From positions 334,608-398,607 of the forward strand of contig NZ_CH672430.1 in the NCBI RefSeq assembly GCF_000153025.1: a stretch of DNA of 64,000 nucleotides, written 5' to 3'. The stretch's first letter is position 1; each line of letters begins with the position of its first letter. The notes under the pieces were generated by a model that saw nothing but the letters and a program-made list of their open reading frames with translations, was not told where the DNA came from and did not search any database. The translations under genes and the position numbers were made by a program. Source of the DNA: Marinomonas sp. MED121. GTDB lineage: Bacteria; Pseudomonadota; Gammaproteobacteria; Pseudomonadales; Marinomonadaceae. Positions 9,305 to 19,792 of the stretch are shown piece after piece.

Positions 9305-9943
9305 TTACCTTTCACTCTCAACAGCCGCTTGCAGCATTTCCATAATTGGCTGAATTTGATCATATTTAGTTTTATATGCCGCTTTATTGACAACAAGACG
9401 CGTACTAATGTCTGCGATCATATCTCGCGCTTCAAGCCCATTTGCCTTAAGTGTATTTCCGGTATCAACGATATCCACAATCAAATCAGCAAGCCCCATG
9501 ATAGGCGCCAACTCCATCGCGCCATACAGCTTGATAACATCAGCCTGAATACCTTGCTGCGCAAAATACTCTTTAGCCGTTGATGTGAACTTAGAGGCAA
9601 CTTTCAAGCGACCTGTTGTTGCAGGTGCACCAACCACGCCTGCTGTCATTAATCGGCATTTAGCTATTTCAAGATCGAGTAATTCATAAATATTACTCGT
9701 ATTTGACTCCATCAATACATCTTTACCTGCCACACCAAAGTCAGCAACCCCATGCCCAACATATGTCGGAACATCGGTGGCCCTTAAAATAACGAGCTTA
9801 ATGTTTTCATGGTTTGTATCAAAAATCAGTTTACGACTTTTTGAAATATCTTCCGCCGGAATGATATTTGCCTTTTCCAGCAGTGGTAAGGTCTCTTTCA
9901 GAATTCGACCCTTTGACAAAGCAATGGTTAACGTTTTACTCAT
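9305..9943 (-). CDS. hisG: ATP phosphoribosyltransferase, short form
   Basis: First enzyme of histidine biosynthesis, joining ATP and PRPP. At 212 residues it is the short HisG, which lacks the C-terminal regulatory domain and is known to need HisZ as partner; hisZ is not in this window. The PRPP-binding segment ([17 protein letters not shown]) is present. The ATG is one base after the murA stop, so murA-hisG-hisD are probably one transcript. Confidence 0.95.
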   Translation of the reverse strand: MSKTLTIALSKGRILKETLPLLEKANIIPAEDISKSRKLIFDTNHENIKLVILRATDVPTYVGHGVADFGVAGKDVLMESNTSNIYELLDLEIAKCRLMTAGVVGAPATTGRLKVASKFTSTAKEYFAQQGIQADVIKLYGAMELAPIMGLADLIVDIVDTGNTLKANGLEARDMIADISTRLVVNKAAYKTKYDQIQPIMEMLQAAVESER

Positions 9944-9944
9944 T

Positions 9945-11216
<1,272 letters not shown>

Positions 11217-11227
11217 TTAACGCGATG

Positions 11228-11467
11228 TTAGTTTATTTGGCTGTATTGAGCAGGAGTATAGGTTTTCATTGTGACAGCATGAATCGCGCCACTGGCAATA
11301 GAATCTTGAAGGTGCGAATATACAAGTTGCTGTCTCTTCACTGTTGTCAAACCATCAAAGGCTGGTGAGATTAAAGTTAACTGAAAGTTACACCCTTCAC
11401 CTTCTGCAATGACTTCACAACTCTCAATTTCTTTCTCTAATAATGCTTTTACTTCATTTGCGTTCAC
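11228..11467 (-). CDS. ibaG: BolA-family protein IbaG
   Basis: 79-residue BolA-like protein of the IbaG/YrbA type, which partners monothiol glutaredoxins in iron-sulfur handling and acid response. The conserved FDGLTTVKRQQLVY segment contains the family helix-turn region. The start is a GTG at 11467 with a GGAG ribosome site six bases upstream; no suitable ATG exists in frame. It sits between mlaB and murA, as in E. coli and Pseudomonas. Confidence 0.9.
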   Translation of the reverse strand: MNANEVKALLEKEIESCEVIAEGEGCNFQLTLISPAFDGLTTVKRQQLVYSHLQDSIASGAIHAVTMKTYTPAQYSQIN

Positions 11468-11544
11468 AACAACTCCAAAATCTTCTATAACGCTTCTATA
11501 TTCTTATAGCCTTAAACATCAATTAAGACGCAGGCATTGTATTT

Positions 11545-11871
11545 TCAAAGAGAAGAAGAAAGCGATGGCTTATCTTCTTCTACTAATGTAAAAAATTCAT
11601 TTAATTGGGACAATTCTATCAGACCTTTAATCCCATCACTGGCATTAATTAACTTTACTTGCCACTGATTTTCATTTGCATGTCGCTGAAAAGATAATAA
11701 CAAGGTTATCAATCCACTATCACTACCCTGAAGATGTGTTAAATCCAAGTCTTTAGGCTTTGATAAACCAGCTAAACATTGATCAAGCTGAGCGTGAAAA
11801 CCCATCAAATCTGTGGGCGTATAATCACCTTTAACACAAATCATTCGCTCTTGTTCAGCTAGGACCATCAT
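11545..11871 (-). CDS. mlaB: STAS-domain protein MlaB
   Basis: Cytoplasmic STAS-domain subunit of the Mla phospholipid transporter, which stabilises the MlaF ATPase. The 108 residues show the STAS pattern (LDLTHLQGSDSGLITLLL carrying the conserved Asp-Ser near residues 50-52). Its ATG overlaps the mlaC stop by four bases, and it is the last gene of mlaFEDCB. Confidence 0.9.
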   Translation of the reverse strand: MMVLAEQERMICVKGDYTPTDLMGFHAQLDQCLAGLSKPKDLDLTHLQGSDSGLITLLLSFQRHANENQWQVKLINASDGIKGLIELSQLNEFFTLVEEDKPSLSSSL

Positions 11872-12488
11872 GCTTCATTTGCCTTCTTTTCTAATGACTT
11901 GCCCCAGCTTGTAATCGCCAAATCAATATCATTCTTATTTTTTTGTACCATGGAGGCAAATTGTTTTCTAAAGGTCAGTCCAAAATTAATACCGCTGATA
12001 ATAACATTATCTAGTAGCCAGACTTGTTTTTTATTCAATTTCATCAAAAATACAATATCGACTTGGCTGCCAGCATCCGTTACAAATTCCATATTAACTC
12101 TGGCTTTGTTTTTCTTTTTGGAAGGCGATAAGGGTAATATTTTTACCTTGTCTTCATCAAATTCCAATAGGGCAGTAGCATAACTATTCAACAGGGTCTC
12201 TTTAGTGACTTTAGCAAACTCAAGCCTCTGTTCTTTTGTCGCGCGACGATAATACTTCCCCATTACATTTTTTGCGAAATTATCAAAATCAATTAGCGGA
12301 GATAAGATTTCATCTGCTTTTGCTCGTAATGCAGAGGTATCTTTAGATAACACATCTCGATTTGCCACTATCTCAGTTTTTAGCAATTCAACGACACTAA
12401 CAACCTGCTCTCTAGGCCCTAAGTCGGCATAAACAGGCGCTACGAACAAAGATAAAAACAAGAAAAAACCAGGTAATAAACGTTTCAT
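11868..12488 (-). CDS. mlaC: Periplasmic phospholipid carrier MlaC
   Basis: Periplasmic shuttle of the Mla system that ferries phospholipid between the outer-membrane MlaA-porin complex and inner-membrane MlaFEDB. A Sec signal peptide (about residues 1-21, ending VYA) is followed by the MlaC/Ttg2 domain; total 206 residues. A GGGAGA ribosome site precedes the ATG, and the gene starts 2 bases after mlaD. Confidence 0.94.
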   Translation of the reverse strand: MKRLLPGFFLFLSLFVAPVYADLGPREQVVSVVELLKTEIVANRDVLSKDTSALRAKADEILSPLIDFDNFAKNVMGKYYRRATKEQRLEFAKVTKETLLNSYATALLEFDEDKVKILPLSPSKKKNKARVNMEFVTDAGSQVDIVFLMKLNKKQVWLLDNVIISGINFGLTFRKQFASMVQKNKNDIDLAITSWGKSLEKKANEA

Positions 12489-12490
12489 TT

Positions 12491-12952
12491 TTAGTCTCCC
12501 TGAGTAGATTCAAAAAGGAACTGACTAATCAAGTTTTCAAGCACTAAAGCAGACTGAGTATCGTAAATCTCACCACCTTGTTCTAGATATTCCTCTTCTG
12601 CACCAATCGAAACGCCAACATATTTTTCACCCAACAAACCATTAGTTAGAATTGCAAAAGAGCTGTCCGTTGGAATATTTTGCACATCGGAATAAATATT
12701 AAAGGTGACAAGCGCCATATAGAGTTCTTTATCTAACACAATACTATCTACTTCACCGACAGTCACACCCGCAATTGAGACTTTAGCTCTCTCAGTCAAA
12801 CCACCAATATCATCAAACCTAGCCTGTATCTGATACACATCCTTTGAACTTGCGCCAGAAAGACCACTCACTTGAATTGCCAAATACGCTAAAGCAGCAA
12901 ATCCCAAAACAACAAACAAACCTACCATCAGCTCAAGCTGCTTACTCTTCAT
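12491..12952 (-). CDS. mlaD: MCE-domain protein MlaD
   Basis: Inner-membrane-anchored, periplasm-facing MCE protein that forms a hexameric lipid channel on MlaFE. A single membrane helix (about residues 7-26) is followed by one MCE domain (about 38-115, with GLTERAKVSIAGVTVG) and a C-terminal helix near residues 135-150. At 153 residues it has the single-MCE size expected of MlaD. The start is one base after the mlaE stop. Confidence 0.94.
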   Translation of the reverse strand: MKSKQLELMVGLFVVLGFAALAYLAIQVSGLSGASSKDVYQIQARFDDIGGLTERAKVSIAGVTVGEVDSIVLDKELYMALVTFNIYSDVQNIPTDSSFAILTNGLLGEKYVGVSIGAEEEYLEQGGEIYDTQSALVLENLISQFLFESTQGD

Positions 12953-12953
12953 G

Positions 12954-13736
12954 CTAAAAATCTCCTATCATAGCGGCGGTTAAAATAAAATCTAATGCAA
13001 GTATTGATAAAGAACCTAACACCACTGTGCGAGTAGTTGCCTTACCTATCCCTTCGGACGTGGGTTCACATTGATAACCTTGAAATACAGCTATCCAAGT
13101 GGTTGCAATGGCAAAGCAAAACGCCTTAATAATGCCATTCACTACATCTGTTGAAAAATAGACAGATTGCTGCATCAAAGACCAAAAGCTTCCGCCATGA
13201 ATTTGCAACCAAGTTACAGCCACGAACTCGCCACCCAAGATACCAACAGCAGAAAAAATCACGCAAAGAATGGGCAAACAAATCAAACCTGCAATAAACC
13301 TTGGCGCAATGATTCGTCGATAAGGATCAACCCCCATCATCTCCAAACTAGACAACTGCTCCGTTGCCTTCATCAAACCGATTTCTGCAGTTAATGCTGA
13401 GCAAGCGCGGCCAGCAAACAACAAAGCGGTAACAACAGGACCAAGTTCACGTAGTAAGGTGAGCGCTAATAACTGCCCCACTGCCTGCTCAGATCCAAAC
13501 TTAGCCAGTATTGTATAGCCTTGCAGACCTAATACCATGCCAATAAAGAGACCAGAAACTAAAATAATAACGAGCGACAGCACCCCTACTGAATATATCT
13601 GCTTCATCAAAAGGCCCATCGCCCCAGACAAAGATTTAGGACGATGCAACATCACCTGAATTAAAAAAAGCCCGGCTTGGCCAAATGCGCCAATTGTATT
13701 TAACGCACGAACACCCGCCGCCTGAATAGGTTTCAT
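12954..13736 (-). CDS. mlaE: Mla ABC transporter permease MlaE
   Basis: Integral membrane permease of the Mla phospholipid ABC transporter. The 260 residues contain five or six hydrophobic segments and the family signature around RELGPVVTALLFAGRACSAL (about residues 93-112), including the EIGLMK motif that contacts MlaF. It overlaps the mlaF end by four bases. Confidence 0.95.
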   Translation of the reverse strand: MKPIQAAGVRALNTIGAFGQAGLFLIQVMLHRPKSLSGAMGLLMKQIYSVGVLSLVIILVSGLFIGMVLGLQGYTILAKFGSEQAVGQLLALTLLRELGPVVTALLFAGRACSALTAEIGLMKATEQLSSLEMMGVDPYRRIIAPRFIAGLICLPILCVIFSAVGILGGEFVAVTWLQIHGGSFWSLMQQSVYFSTDVVNGIIKAFCFAIATTWIAVFQGYQCEPTSEGIGKATTRTVVLGSLSILALDFILTAAMIGDF

Positions 13737-14542
13737 CCCCTCTCCTTAGACATATTCATATCCAATTGATAATCATTGGCATCAAAATGAAATGGTACAG
13801 GACCATCAGGCAAGCCACCTAAAAATTGCTTCACTCGCTTATCCTCCGAGTGCCTTATCTCCTCTGGGGTGCCTTGCGCCACAACAGCACCACCAGACAA
13901 TATGTAAGCGTAATCAGCAATAGATAGAGACTCTTCCACATCATGTGAAACCAATACCGAGGTCATTCCAACAGATTGGTTTAAGCGCTGAATTAGCTCA
14001 ACCACAACCCCCATTGAAATTGGGTCTTGCCCTGCAAAAGGCTCATCAAACATGACTAGCTGAGGATCTAAAGCAATCGCCCTTGCTAGTGCCGCTCGTC
14101 TCGCCATACCACCAGATAATTCTGCGGGCATGAGTGCGGCTGCGCCACGCAATCCAACACTTTGTAATTTCATCAATACTATGTCACGAATAATGGCTTC
14201 ACTAAAATCCGTGTGCTCCCTTAAAGGAAAAGCAACATTATCAAAGACACTAATATCGGTAAAAAGTGCACCACTTTGAAATAACATGCCTATTTTTTTT
14301 CTTGCTTCATAAAGCTGGGAGCGTGATAAATCAGGTACATTTTGTTGGTCTAAGAGTATCTTTCCCCCATCAGGCATAAGCTGACCACCAATAAGGCGCA
14401 ACAGAGTCGTCTTCCCTGTTCCACTTGGCCCCATCACTGCGGTTATTTTCCCTTTTGGGATTTGCAAAGAAATATTCTTATAGATAGCTCTATCACCTCG
14501 ATAGAAACTCATATTTTGAATATCAACAAAGTTATTGGACAT
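13733..14542 (-). CDS. mlaF: Mla ABC transporter ATPase MlaF
   Basis: ATP-binding subunit of the phospholipid-asymmetry transporter. Walker A GPSGTGKT is at residues 38-45, the ABC signature LSGGMA at 142-147 and Walker B/D-loop FDEPFAGQDP from 165. The 269 residues match the family. It is the first gene of mlaFEDCB and is divergent from yrbG, with 149 bases between the two starts holding both promoters. Confidence 0.96.
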   Translation of the reverse strand: MSNNFVDIQNMSFYRGDRAIYKNISLQIPKGKITAVMGPSGTGKTTLLRLIGGQLMPDGGKILLDQQNVPDLSRSQLYEARKKIGMLFQSGALFTDISVFDNVAFPLREHTDFSEAIIRDIVLMKLQSVGLRGAAALMPAELSGGMARRAALARAIALDPQLVMFDEPFAGQDPISMGVVVELIQRLNQSVGMTSVLVSHDVEESLSIADYAYILSGGAVVAQGTPEEIRHSEDKRVKQFLGGLPDGPVPFHFDANDYQLDMNMSKERG

Positions 14543-14691
14543 TCGTTTTCCCTAGATCCTGACCACCGAAAGTGAATATTACACTGGATTTTAATAAATT
14601 GAACATAAAATCAAGGAGATTAAGCAGTTTATAACATTTAAGGTCTTGAATTTATGGAGCAAACTTCATTAAATGAAGCATCTTTTTTCAC

Positions 14692-15669
14692 ATGAGTCTG
14701 TTTTACCCCATGCTGCTATTTTCTGCTGCTCTGATTTTCGGCCTTATTTTACTTGTTTTCAGTTCTGATAAATTCATTGAACACTCAGCATTAGTGGCAG
14801 AAAAGTTAAATGTCAGCCCTATTATTATTGGTTTCACACTTGTTGCTTTAGGTACATCCGCACCTGAAATGGTGGTTTCAGCCATTGCAGCATTAGAGAA
14901 TGCGCCAGAAATTGCTGTGGGTAATGTATTAGGATCAAACATTGCTAACGTGGCCCTTGTTTTTGGCGCCACTTTGTTAATCAGTGCCATCCCTGTAAAG
15001 GAAGGCCTTGCAACTAAAGAAGTTCCCATTCTCCTCGGCATTACACTACTTGCCGGATTAGTCATGCTAGACAACAACTTAGATCTAGTAGACGGACTAA
15101 TATTAATAACAGGTTTTGTGGTCGCTTTATTTTTATTGCTACGAAACAGCAAAAGCCTTGAAAAAGAACTTACACAAGAGCTACCAGAAGATGATGGCAG
15201 CAGTATAACTCGCTCACTCATCACAGCTCTAGTTGGCTTAGTTGTGTTAATTCTTAGTTCTAAAATTTTAGTGTGGGGAGCGACAGGGATTGCCACAGAA
15301 TTTGGCGTCAGTGAATTGGTTATTGGACTTACCATAGTTGCAATTGGCACAAGCCTACCCGAATTAGCAGCCTCTATTACCAGCGCATTAAAAGGCCACC
15401 ATGATATTGCAATAGGTAACATCCTAGGCTCAAACCTATTCAATTTAGCCACGGTACTCCCATTACCCGCAATAATAGCACCAGGTATCATTGACCCAAA
15501 TGTGATGACTCGCGATTATTGGTGGATGTTTGCCACTAGCGTATTTTTAGCTTTATGTATTTTATTTTTTCGTAAAACAGCCAAAGCAAGCATTCCAAAA
15601 TGGGTTGGTGTGTTATTACTTGCAAGTTATGCGACCTATTTGATCAGTCTCTCAATTAACGTGAGCTAA
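14692..15669 (+). CDS. yrbG: Calcium/sodium antiporter YrbG
   Basis: Inner-membrane cation exchanger of the CaCA family. The 325 residues show the expected internal duplication: GTSAPE at 54-59 with GNVLGSN from 78, repeated as GTSLPE at 219-224 with GNILGSN near 242, and about ten membrane helices. In E. coli yrbG begins the kdsD-kdsC-lptCAB cluster. Here lptC follows after eight bases and both kds genes are absent. The transported ion is inferred from the family. Confidence 0.9.
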   Translation: MSLFYPMLLFSAALIFGLILLVFSSDKFIEHSALVAEKLNVSPIIIGFTLVALGTSAPEMVVSAIAALENAPEIAVGNVLGSNIANVALVFGATLLISAIPVKEGLATKEVPILLGITLLAGLVMLDNNLDLVDGLILITGFVVALFLLLRNSKSLEKELTQELPEDDGSSITRSLITALVGLVVLILSSKILVWGATGIATEFGVSELVIGLTIVAIGTSLPELAASITSALKGHHDIAIGNILGSNLFNLATVLPLPAIIAPGIIDPNVMTRDYWWMFATSVFLALCILFFRKTAKASIPKWVGVLLLASYATYLISLSINVS

Positions 15670-15677
15670 ATTAAATC

Positions 15678-16241
15678 ATGAAACAAAAATGGACACTCGC
15701 CTCCATCATACTTGGCATTATGCTGGTATTTGGCTTTACATTTTGGTTTGGTTTAACACCGACACAGAACTTGGTTCAAAAAAGCATTCTAGAAACAGCA
15801 CCTGATTATTTTATTGAAAATGTTAATACAAAGACTTTTGATATTAATGGTGCTTTAATTGAAACTCTTGATGCTAAGGAAATTAAACACTTCCCTGCCC
15901 CAGGTGAAACAAGAATGATTGAACCTGTAATATCTAAAACACTCAATAGTGACACTTGGATTGCAGCAGGAAACACGGGACTAATGAAAGATCTAAATAA
16001 AGACATTATCTTTACTGGTAACGCAAAAATAATCCATCTACCTGAAACACAAGCAGAAACCACCATCACATCAAACACCATTATTTATACTGATCAAGAC
16101 CAGAGCCTAACAAGCTTTGGCAACGCTAAAGTTGTCTCCCCTCAAGGGACGGTTAACGCAGAAACCATTACTGCATTTAGCAAATCTAACCAAGTCACCA
16201 TGCAAGGATCGGTACGAGGAAGCTATGAACAAAATCGTTAG
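15678..16241 (+). CDS. lptC: LPS export protein LptC
   Basis: Bitopic inner-membrane protein linking the LptBFG ABC transporter to the LptA bridge in lipopolysaccharide export. One N-terminal helix (about residues 7-25) precedes a periplasmic beta-jellyroll; total 187 residues, the usual size. Its 3' end overlaps the start of lptA by 17 bases. Sequence conservation in this family is low, so the call rests on size, topology and position. Confidence 0.88.
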   Translation: MKQKWTLASIILGIMLVFGFTFWFGLTPTQNLVQKSILETAPDYFIENVNTKTFDINGALIETLDAKEIKHFPAPGETRMIEPVISKTLNSDTWIAAGNTGLMKDLNKDIIFTGNAKIIHLPETQAETTITSNTIIYTDQDQSLTSFGNAKVVSPQGTVNAETITAFSKSNQVTMQGSVRGSYEQNR

Positions 16242-16776
16242 AACTCTCTTTTTAGTCTGCAGCACTCTAGGTGCAAATATCAGTCAAGCACTCCCTGAAG
16301 ACAGCCTACAAGCAATAGAAATAGAGGCAGATTCAGCTTTTATCGATAACGACAAAGGAAGCGCTATTTACATAGGCAATGTAAAAGTTAACCAGGGCAC
16401 CATACTTATCAGCGCAAACAAATTAACCATCACCAGCTCTAACGAAACAAATAAATACGATAAAATATACGCCAAAGGCACTGACACTCAAGTTGCTAAT
16501 TTCAGCCAGCAATTAACAGCGAGCGGCGATATGATTATCAGCAGGGGCAACCGGATTTTTTATGATAGCTCCCAATCCATATTAGAAGTTGAAGGTGAAA
16601 GCTACATAAAGCGTGGGGAAGATGAGATCATGGCGCATTTCATTCGCTATGACATGACAACAGGCACCTTTGAAGCAAGAAATAAATCAAAAGGCAGCTC
16701 AGAAATCAAACAAAACAAAAAGGGTCGCGTATCAATGACATTACAGCCTCAATCCGAAGAACCTAAGGCTGAATAA
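16225..16776 (+). CDS. lptA: LPS transport periplasmic protein LptA
   Basis: Periplasmic beta-jellyroll protein that polymerises into the bridge carrying lipopolysaccharide to the outer membrane. The ATG at 16225 has a Shine-Dalgarno (GAGGAAG) and opens a clear signal peptide ending near SQA, giving 183 residues. An upstream in-frame start at 16117 would add 36 residues from the lptC overlap without a signal, so it is rejected. Its TAA overlaps the lptB ATG (TAATG). Confidence 0.92.
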   Translation: MNKIVRTLFLVCSTLGANISQALPEDSLQAIEIEADSAFIDNDKGSAIYIGNVKVNQGTILISANKLTITSSNETNKYDKIYAKGTDTQVANFSQQLTASGDMIISRGNRIFYDSSQSILEVEGESYIKRGEDEIMAHFIRYDMTTGTFEARNKSKGSSEIKQNKKGRVSMTLQPQSEEPKAE

Positions 16777-17501
16777 TGGCGATTTTAGAAGCAAAACATT
16801 TAGCTAAAAGTTACAAAAAACGCAAAGTCGTTATTGATGTCTCTATTGCAGTAGAATCAGGCCAAGCCGTTGGTTTACTTGGCCCCAACGGTGCAGGTAA
16901 AACAACCTGCTTTTATATGATAGTTGGCATGGTCGCGAACGATGAAGGCAATATATATATTGATGGAGAATCTGTAACAGATTTAGCGATGCATGCCAGA
17001 GCGCAAAAAGGCATTGGCTATTTACCACAAGAAGCTTCAATTTTTAGGAAGATGTCTGTTGAGAACAACATCGCTGCTATTCTAGAAACCAGAAAATCAT
17101 TAACCAAACAAGACCGCAAAGAAAAACTTGAAGAATTACTTGAAGAGTTTCACATTACACATATTCGCAAGAATTTAGGCATGGCGCTTTCTGGCGGTGA
17201 AAGGCGCCGAGTAGAGATAGCCAGGGCATTAGCAATGAACCCTAAATTTATCCTGCTAGATGAGCCTTTTGCTGGCGTTGACCCGATTTCCGTGGGTGAT
17301 ATAAAACAAATCATCAAGCACCTACAAGAAAGCGGCATTGGCGTTTTGATCACTGACCATAATGTGCGTGAAACTTTAGACATATGCGATAAAGCTTACA
17401 TCGTAGGTAATGGCCACATTATAGCCTCAGGAAGTGCTGAAGAAGTGATTTCAAATGAGCAGGTTAAAAAAGTATATTTAGGTGACAACTTCCGCCTATA
17501 G
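16776..17501 (+). CDS. lptB: LPS export ABC transporter ATPase LptB
   Basis: ATPase that powers lipopolysaccharide extraction from the inner membrane with LptF/LptG (not in this window). Walker A GPNGAGKT is at residues 36-43, signature LSGGERRR at 138-145 and Walker B LDEPFAG at 161-167. 241 residues, full length. Overlaps lptA by one base and precedes rpoN, the standard order. Confidence 0.97.
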   Translation: MAILEAKHLAKSYKKRKVVIDVSIAVESGQAVGLLGPNGAGKTTCFYMIVGMVANDEGNIYIDGESVTDLAMHARAQKGIGYLPQEASIFRKMSVENNIAAILETRKSLTKQDRKEKLEELLEEFHITHIRKNLGMALSGGERRRVEIARALAMNPKFILLDEPFAGVDPISVGDIKQIIKHLQESGIGVLITDHNVRETLDICDKAYIVGNGHIIASGSAEEVISNEQVKKVYLGDNFRL

Positions 17502-17576
17502 ACCTTTCTCTTTTCGCAAAAAAAAGAGTACTATGCATAACTCGTTCCAAATCACTCTAACTGAAAGTGTTTCAAT

Positions 17577-19040
17577 ATGAAGCAATCTTTACAATTAAAA
17601 ATTGGTCAACAACTGACCATGACACCTCAATTGCAACAGGCAATTCGCCTATTGCAACTTTCCACTTTGGATTTACAGCAAGAAATCCACGAATTCCTAG
17701 AGTCGAACCCATTATTAGAAATGGATGATGATGACTTCAATGATAACGATGATGCCGATAAAAAAGACACTGAGTTAAACGCAAGCACTCAGAATAATGA
17801 AGAGGCAAGAGTTGAGTCAGAGTGGACAGAAAGCATCCCAGAAGAACTCTCCATTGACAGCTCTTGGGATGACACTTATCAGAATTCTGCCGCCGCATCC
17901 GAAACACAAAGTTATGATAATGACTTCGACTTTGAAAGCCGAAACGCACCTTCTGAAAGCATTCAAGACCACCTTATTTGGCAACTTAATTTAACACCAC
18001 TTTCTGAGCGTGACATCGAAATTGCCTACTCAATCATTGAGTGTGTTCAGCCTGATGGCTATTTAAGCATTTCGATTAATGAAATATGGCAAGGGCTTGA
18101 AACAGTGCTTGAAGAACTTGAAGAAGATGAAGTTGTCGCCGTACAACATAGACTGCAATGTTTCGACCCTGTTGGCGTCTGCTCTGTTGATTTACGTGAA
18201 TGCTTATTGGTACAACTACAGGCATACAAACAACACCCTCTTTACAAAAGCACTTATAACTTAATAAATCATCATTTGGCTTTATTAGGCAGCCGTGACT
18301 TCACACAACTTTCTCGAAAAACCAAGTTAAAAGAAGGCGCCCTAAAAGAAGTGATCGCTCTGATTCAAGAGCTGAATCCAAGACCTGGATCATTAATTGA
18401 TCAAGATGATACTGATTATGTCATTCCTGATGTCAACGTTAAGAAACGCAATAACACTTGGCAAGTCGAACTTAACAATGATGCCCTACCTCCCGTTAGA
18501 ATCAATAAAACCTATTCCTCAATGGCAAATAGCGCAAAAAAAACGGAAGAAGTAAACTACATAAAAAATTCATTACAAGAAGCGAAATGGTTCTTAAAAA
18601 GCATTCAAAGTCGAAATGAGACACTACTTAAAGTAGCGAGCTGTATTGTTGAGAAACAAATAGACTTCTTTGAATTGGGTGAAGAAGCCATGAAGCCCAT
18701 GGTATTACATGATGTGGCAGAGGAAGTGGGCATGCATGAGTCAACCATTTCACGGGTAACTACCCAAAAGTACATGCATACACCAAGAGGCATTTTTGAA
18801 CTTAAATACTTCTTCTCTAGTCATGTCAATACCGACTCGGGTGGAGAATGCTCTTCAACGGCAATTCGAGCTATGATTAAAAAGCTCATCACCGATGAAC
18901 CTGCTAAAAAGCCATTAAGCGATAATAAATTAGCGACAGCATTAGCAGATCAAGGTATTCAGGTGGCTAGGCGAACCGTTGCTAAGTACCGTGAAGCGAT
19001 GAATATTCCACCTTCAAATGAACGAAAAAGATTAATTTAA
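17577..19040 (+). CDS. rpoN: RNA polymerase sigma-54 factor
   Basis: Alternative sigma factor for -24/-12 promoters activated by enhancer-binding proteins; typical targets are nitrogen assimilation, motility and uptake genes. The 487 residues show the Gln/Leu-rich N-terminal activator-interaction region (about 1-50), an acidic linker (about 50-120), the core-binding domain, and the RpoN box ARRTVAKYRE at 464-473. A candidate sigma-54 promoter at about 43,177 in this window would be a target. Confidence 0.97.
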   Translation: MKQSLQLKIGQQLTMTPQLQQAIRLLQLSTLDLQQEIHEFLESNPLLEMDDDDFNDNDDADKKDTELNASTQNNEEARVESEWTESIPEELSIDSSWDDTYQNSAAASETQSYDNDFDFESRNAPSESIQDHLIWQLNLTPLSERDIEIAYSIIECVQPDGYLSISINEIWQGLETVLEELEEDEVVAVQHRLQCFDPVGVCSVDLRECLLVQLQAYKQHPLYKSTYNLINHHLALLGSRDFTQLSRKTKLKEGALKEVIALIQELNPRPGSLIDQDDTDYVIPDVNVKKRNNTWQVELNNDALPPVRINKTYSSMANSAKKTEEVNYIKNSLQEAKWFLKSIQSRNETLLKVASCIVEKQIDFFELGEEAMKPMVLHDVAEEVGMHESTISRVTTQKYMHTPRGIFELKYFFSSHVNTDSGGECSSTAIRAMIKKLITDEPAKKPLSDNKLATALADQGIQVARRTVAKYREAMNIPPSNERKRLI

Positions 19041-19052
19041 ACGGGTCCGAAA

Positions 19053-19502
19053 GTGTCATTAATCAACATACTAAAACCAGAACTTGTACTAGCTAAGCTT
19101 GCGACAACAAGTAAAAAAAGAACACTGGAAAGCATTGCAAACATAGTTTCTGATCGCCTTCACTGTGATAAAGAAGCTGTTTTTGATGCATTACTTGCAA
19201 GGGAAAAACTTGGCAGTACAGGCGTAGGACAAGGAATAGCCGTACCCCACTGTCGCCTAGAGCAGGCAAATCATACTGCCATGGTGGTTATCTCTTTAGA
19301 GAAGCCGATTGATTTTGATTCGATAGACAGAAAACGTGTTGATTTAATTTTTGCCTTAATCGTGCCACCTCAAGAGTGTGATCATCACTTGGCCACTTTA
19401 GGTCAAATTGCTGAGTTTGCACAATCACCTGAAAAGCTTGAGTCATTAAGACAAGCGAACTCAAATCAGGCACTGTACGATACATTTAAATCATTGCTAT
19501 AG
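19053..19502 (+). CDS. ptsN: Nitrogen-PTS EIIA component PtsN
   Basis: EIIA-type protein of the nitrogen phosphotransferase system, a regulator rather than a sugar transporter. The phosphorylated histidine is H66 in VPHCRLE. 149 residues. The start is a GTG at 19053, 12 bases after rpoN. In most gammaproteobacteria hpf lies between rpoN and ptsN; here it is absent, as is rapZ on the other side. Confidence 0.94.
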   Translation: MSLINILKPELVLAKLATTSKKRTLESIANIVSDRLHCDKEAVFDALLAREKLGSTGVGQGIAVPHCRLEQANHTAMVVISLEKPIDFDSIDRKRVDLIFALIVPPQECDHHLATLGQIAEFAQSPEKLESLRQANSNQALYDTFKSLL

Positions 19503-19510
19503 GGATAATT

Positions 19511-19780
19511 ATGCTGGAACAAGCAATTACTATCATCAATAAACTTGGTTTACACGCAAGGGCTGCTGGCAAACTGGTTGAAACAACATCACGATTTTCA
19601 TGTGATATTACGATAGATAAGGATGGACGTAATGTTGATGGCAAAAGCATTATGGCAATGATGATGCTAGCCGCCTCTAAGGGCACCGAAATCATCATAA
19701 AAACGAATGGCGAAGATGAAGCAGCCGCTCTTGAAGCAATCGTAAACCTTATTAACAACCGCTTTGACGAAGAAGAATAA
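19511..19780 (+). CDS. npr: Phosphocarrier protein NPr (PtsO)
   Basis: HPr-like phosphocarrier of the nitrogen PTS that passes phosphate from PtsP to PtsN. The active histidine is H15 in KLGLHARAAGKL; 89 residues. It follows ptsN by eight bases with no rapZ in between. The lack of a Ser46-type regulatory site agrees with NPr rather than sugar HPr. Confidence 0.93.
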   Translation: MLEQAITIINKLGLHARAAGKLVETTSRFSCDITIDKDGRNVDGKSIMAMMMLAASKGTEIIIKTNGEDEAAALEAIVNLINNRFDEEE

Positions 19781-19792
19781 CACTTAGATTCA

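Noticed and set aside
14703..15491. A 262-codon open frame antisense to yrbG
   Set aside because: Its composition is typical of an antisense shadow of a membrane protein gene; yrbG itself has clear family motifs.
17507..17530. Hairpin between lptB and rpoN
   Set aside because: The stem is only A/T-rich (CTCTTTT/AAAAGAG) and weak, so a terminator separating lptB from rpoN is not supported.
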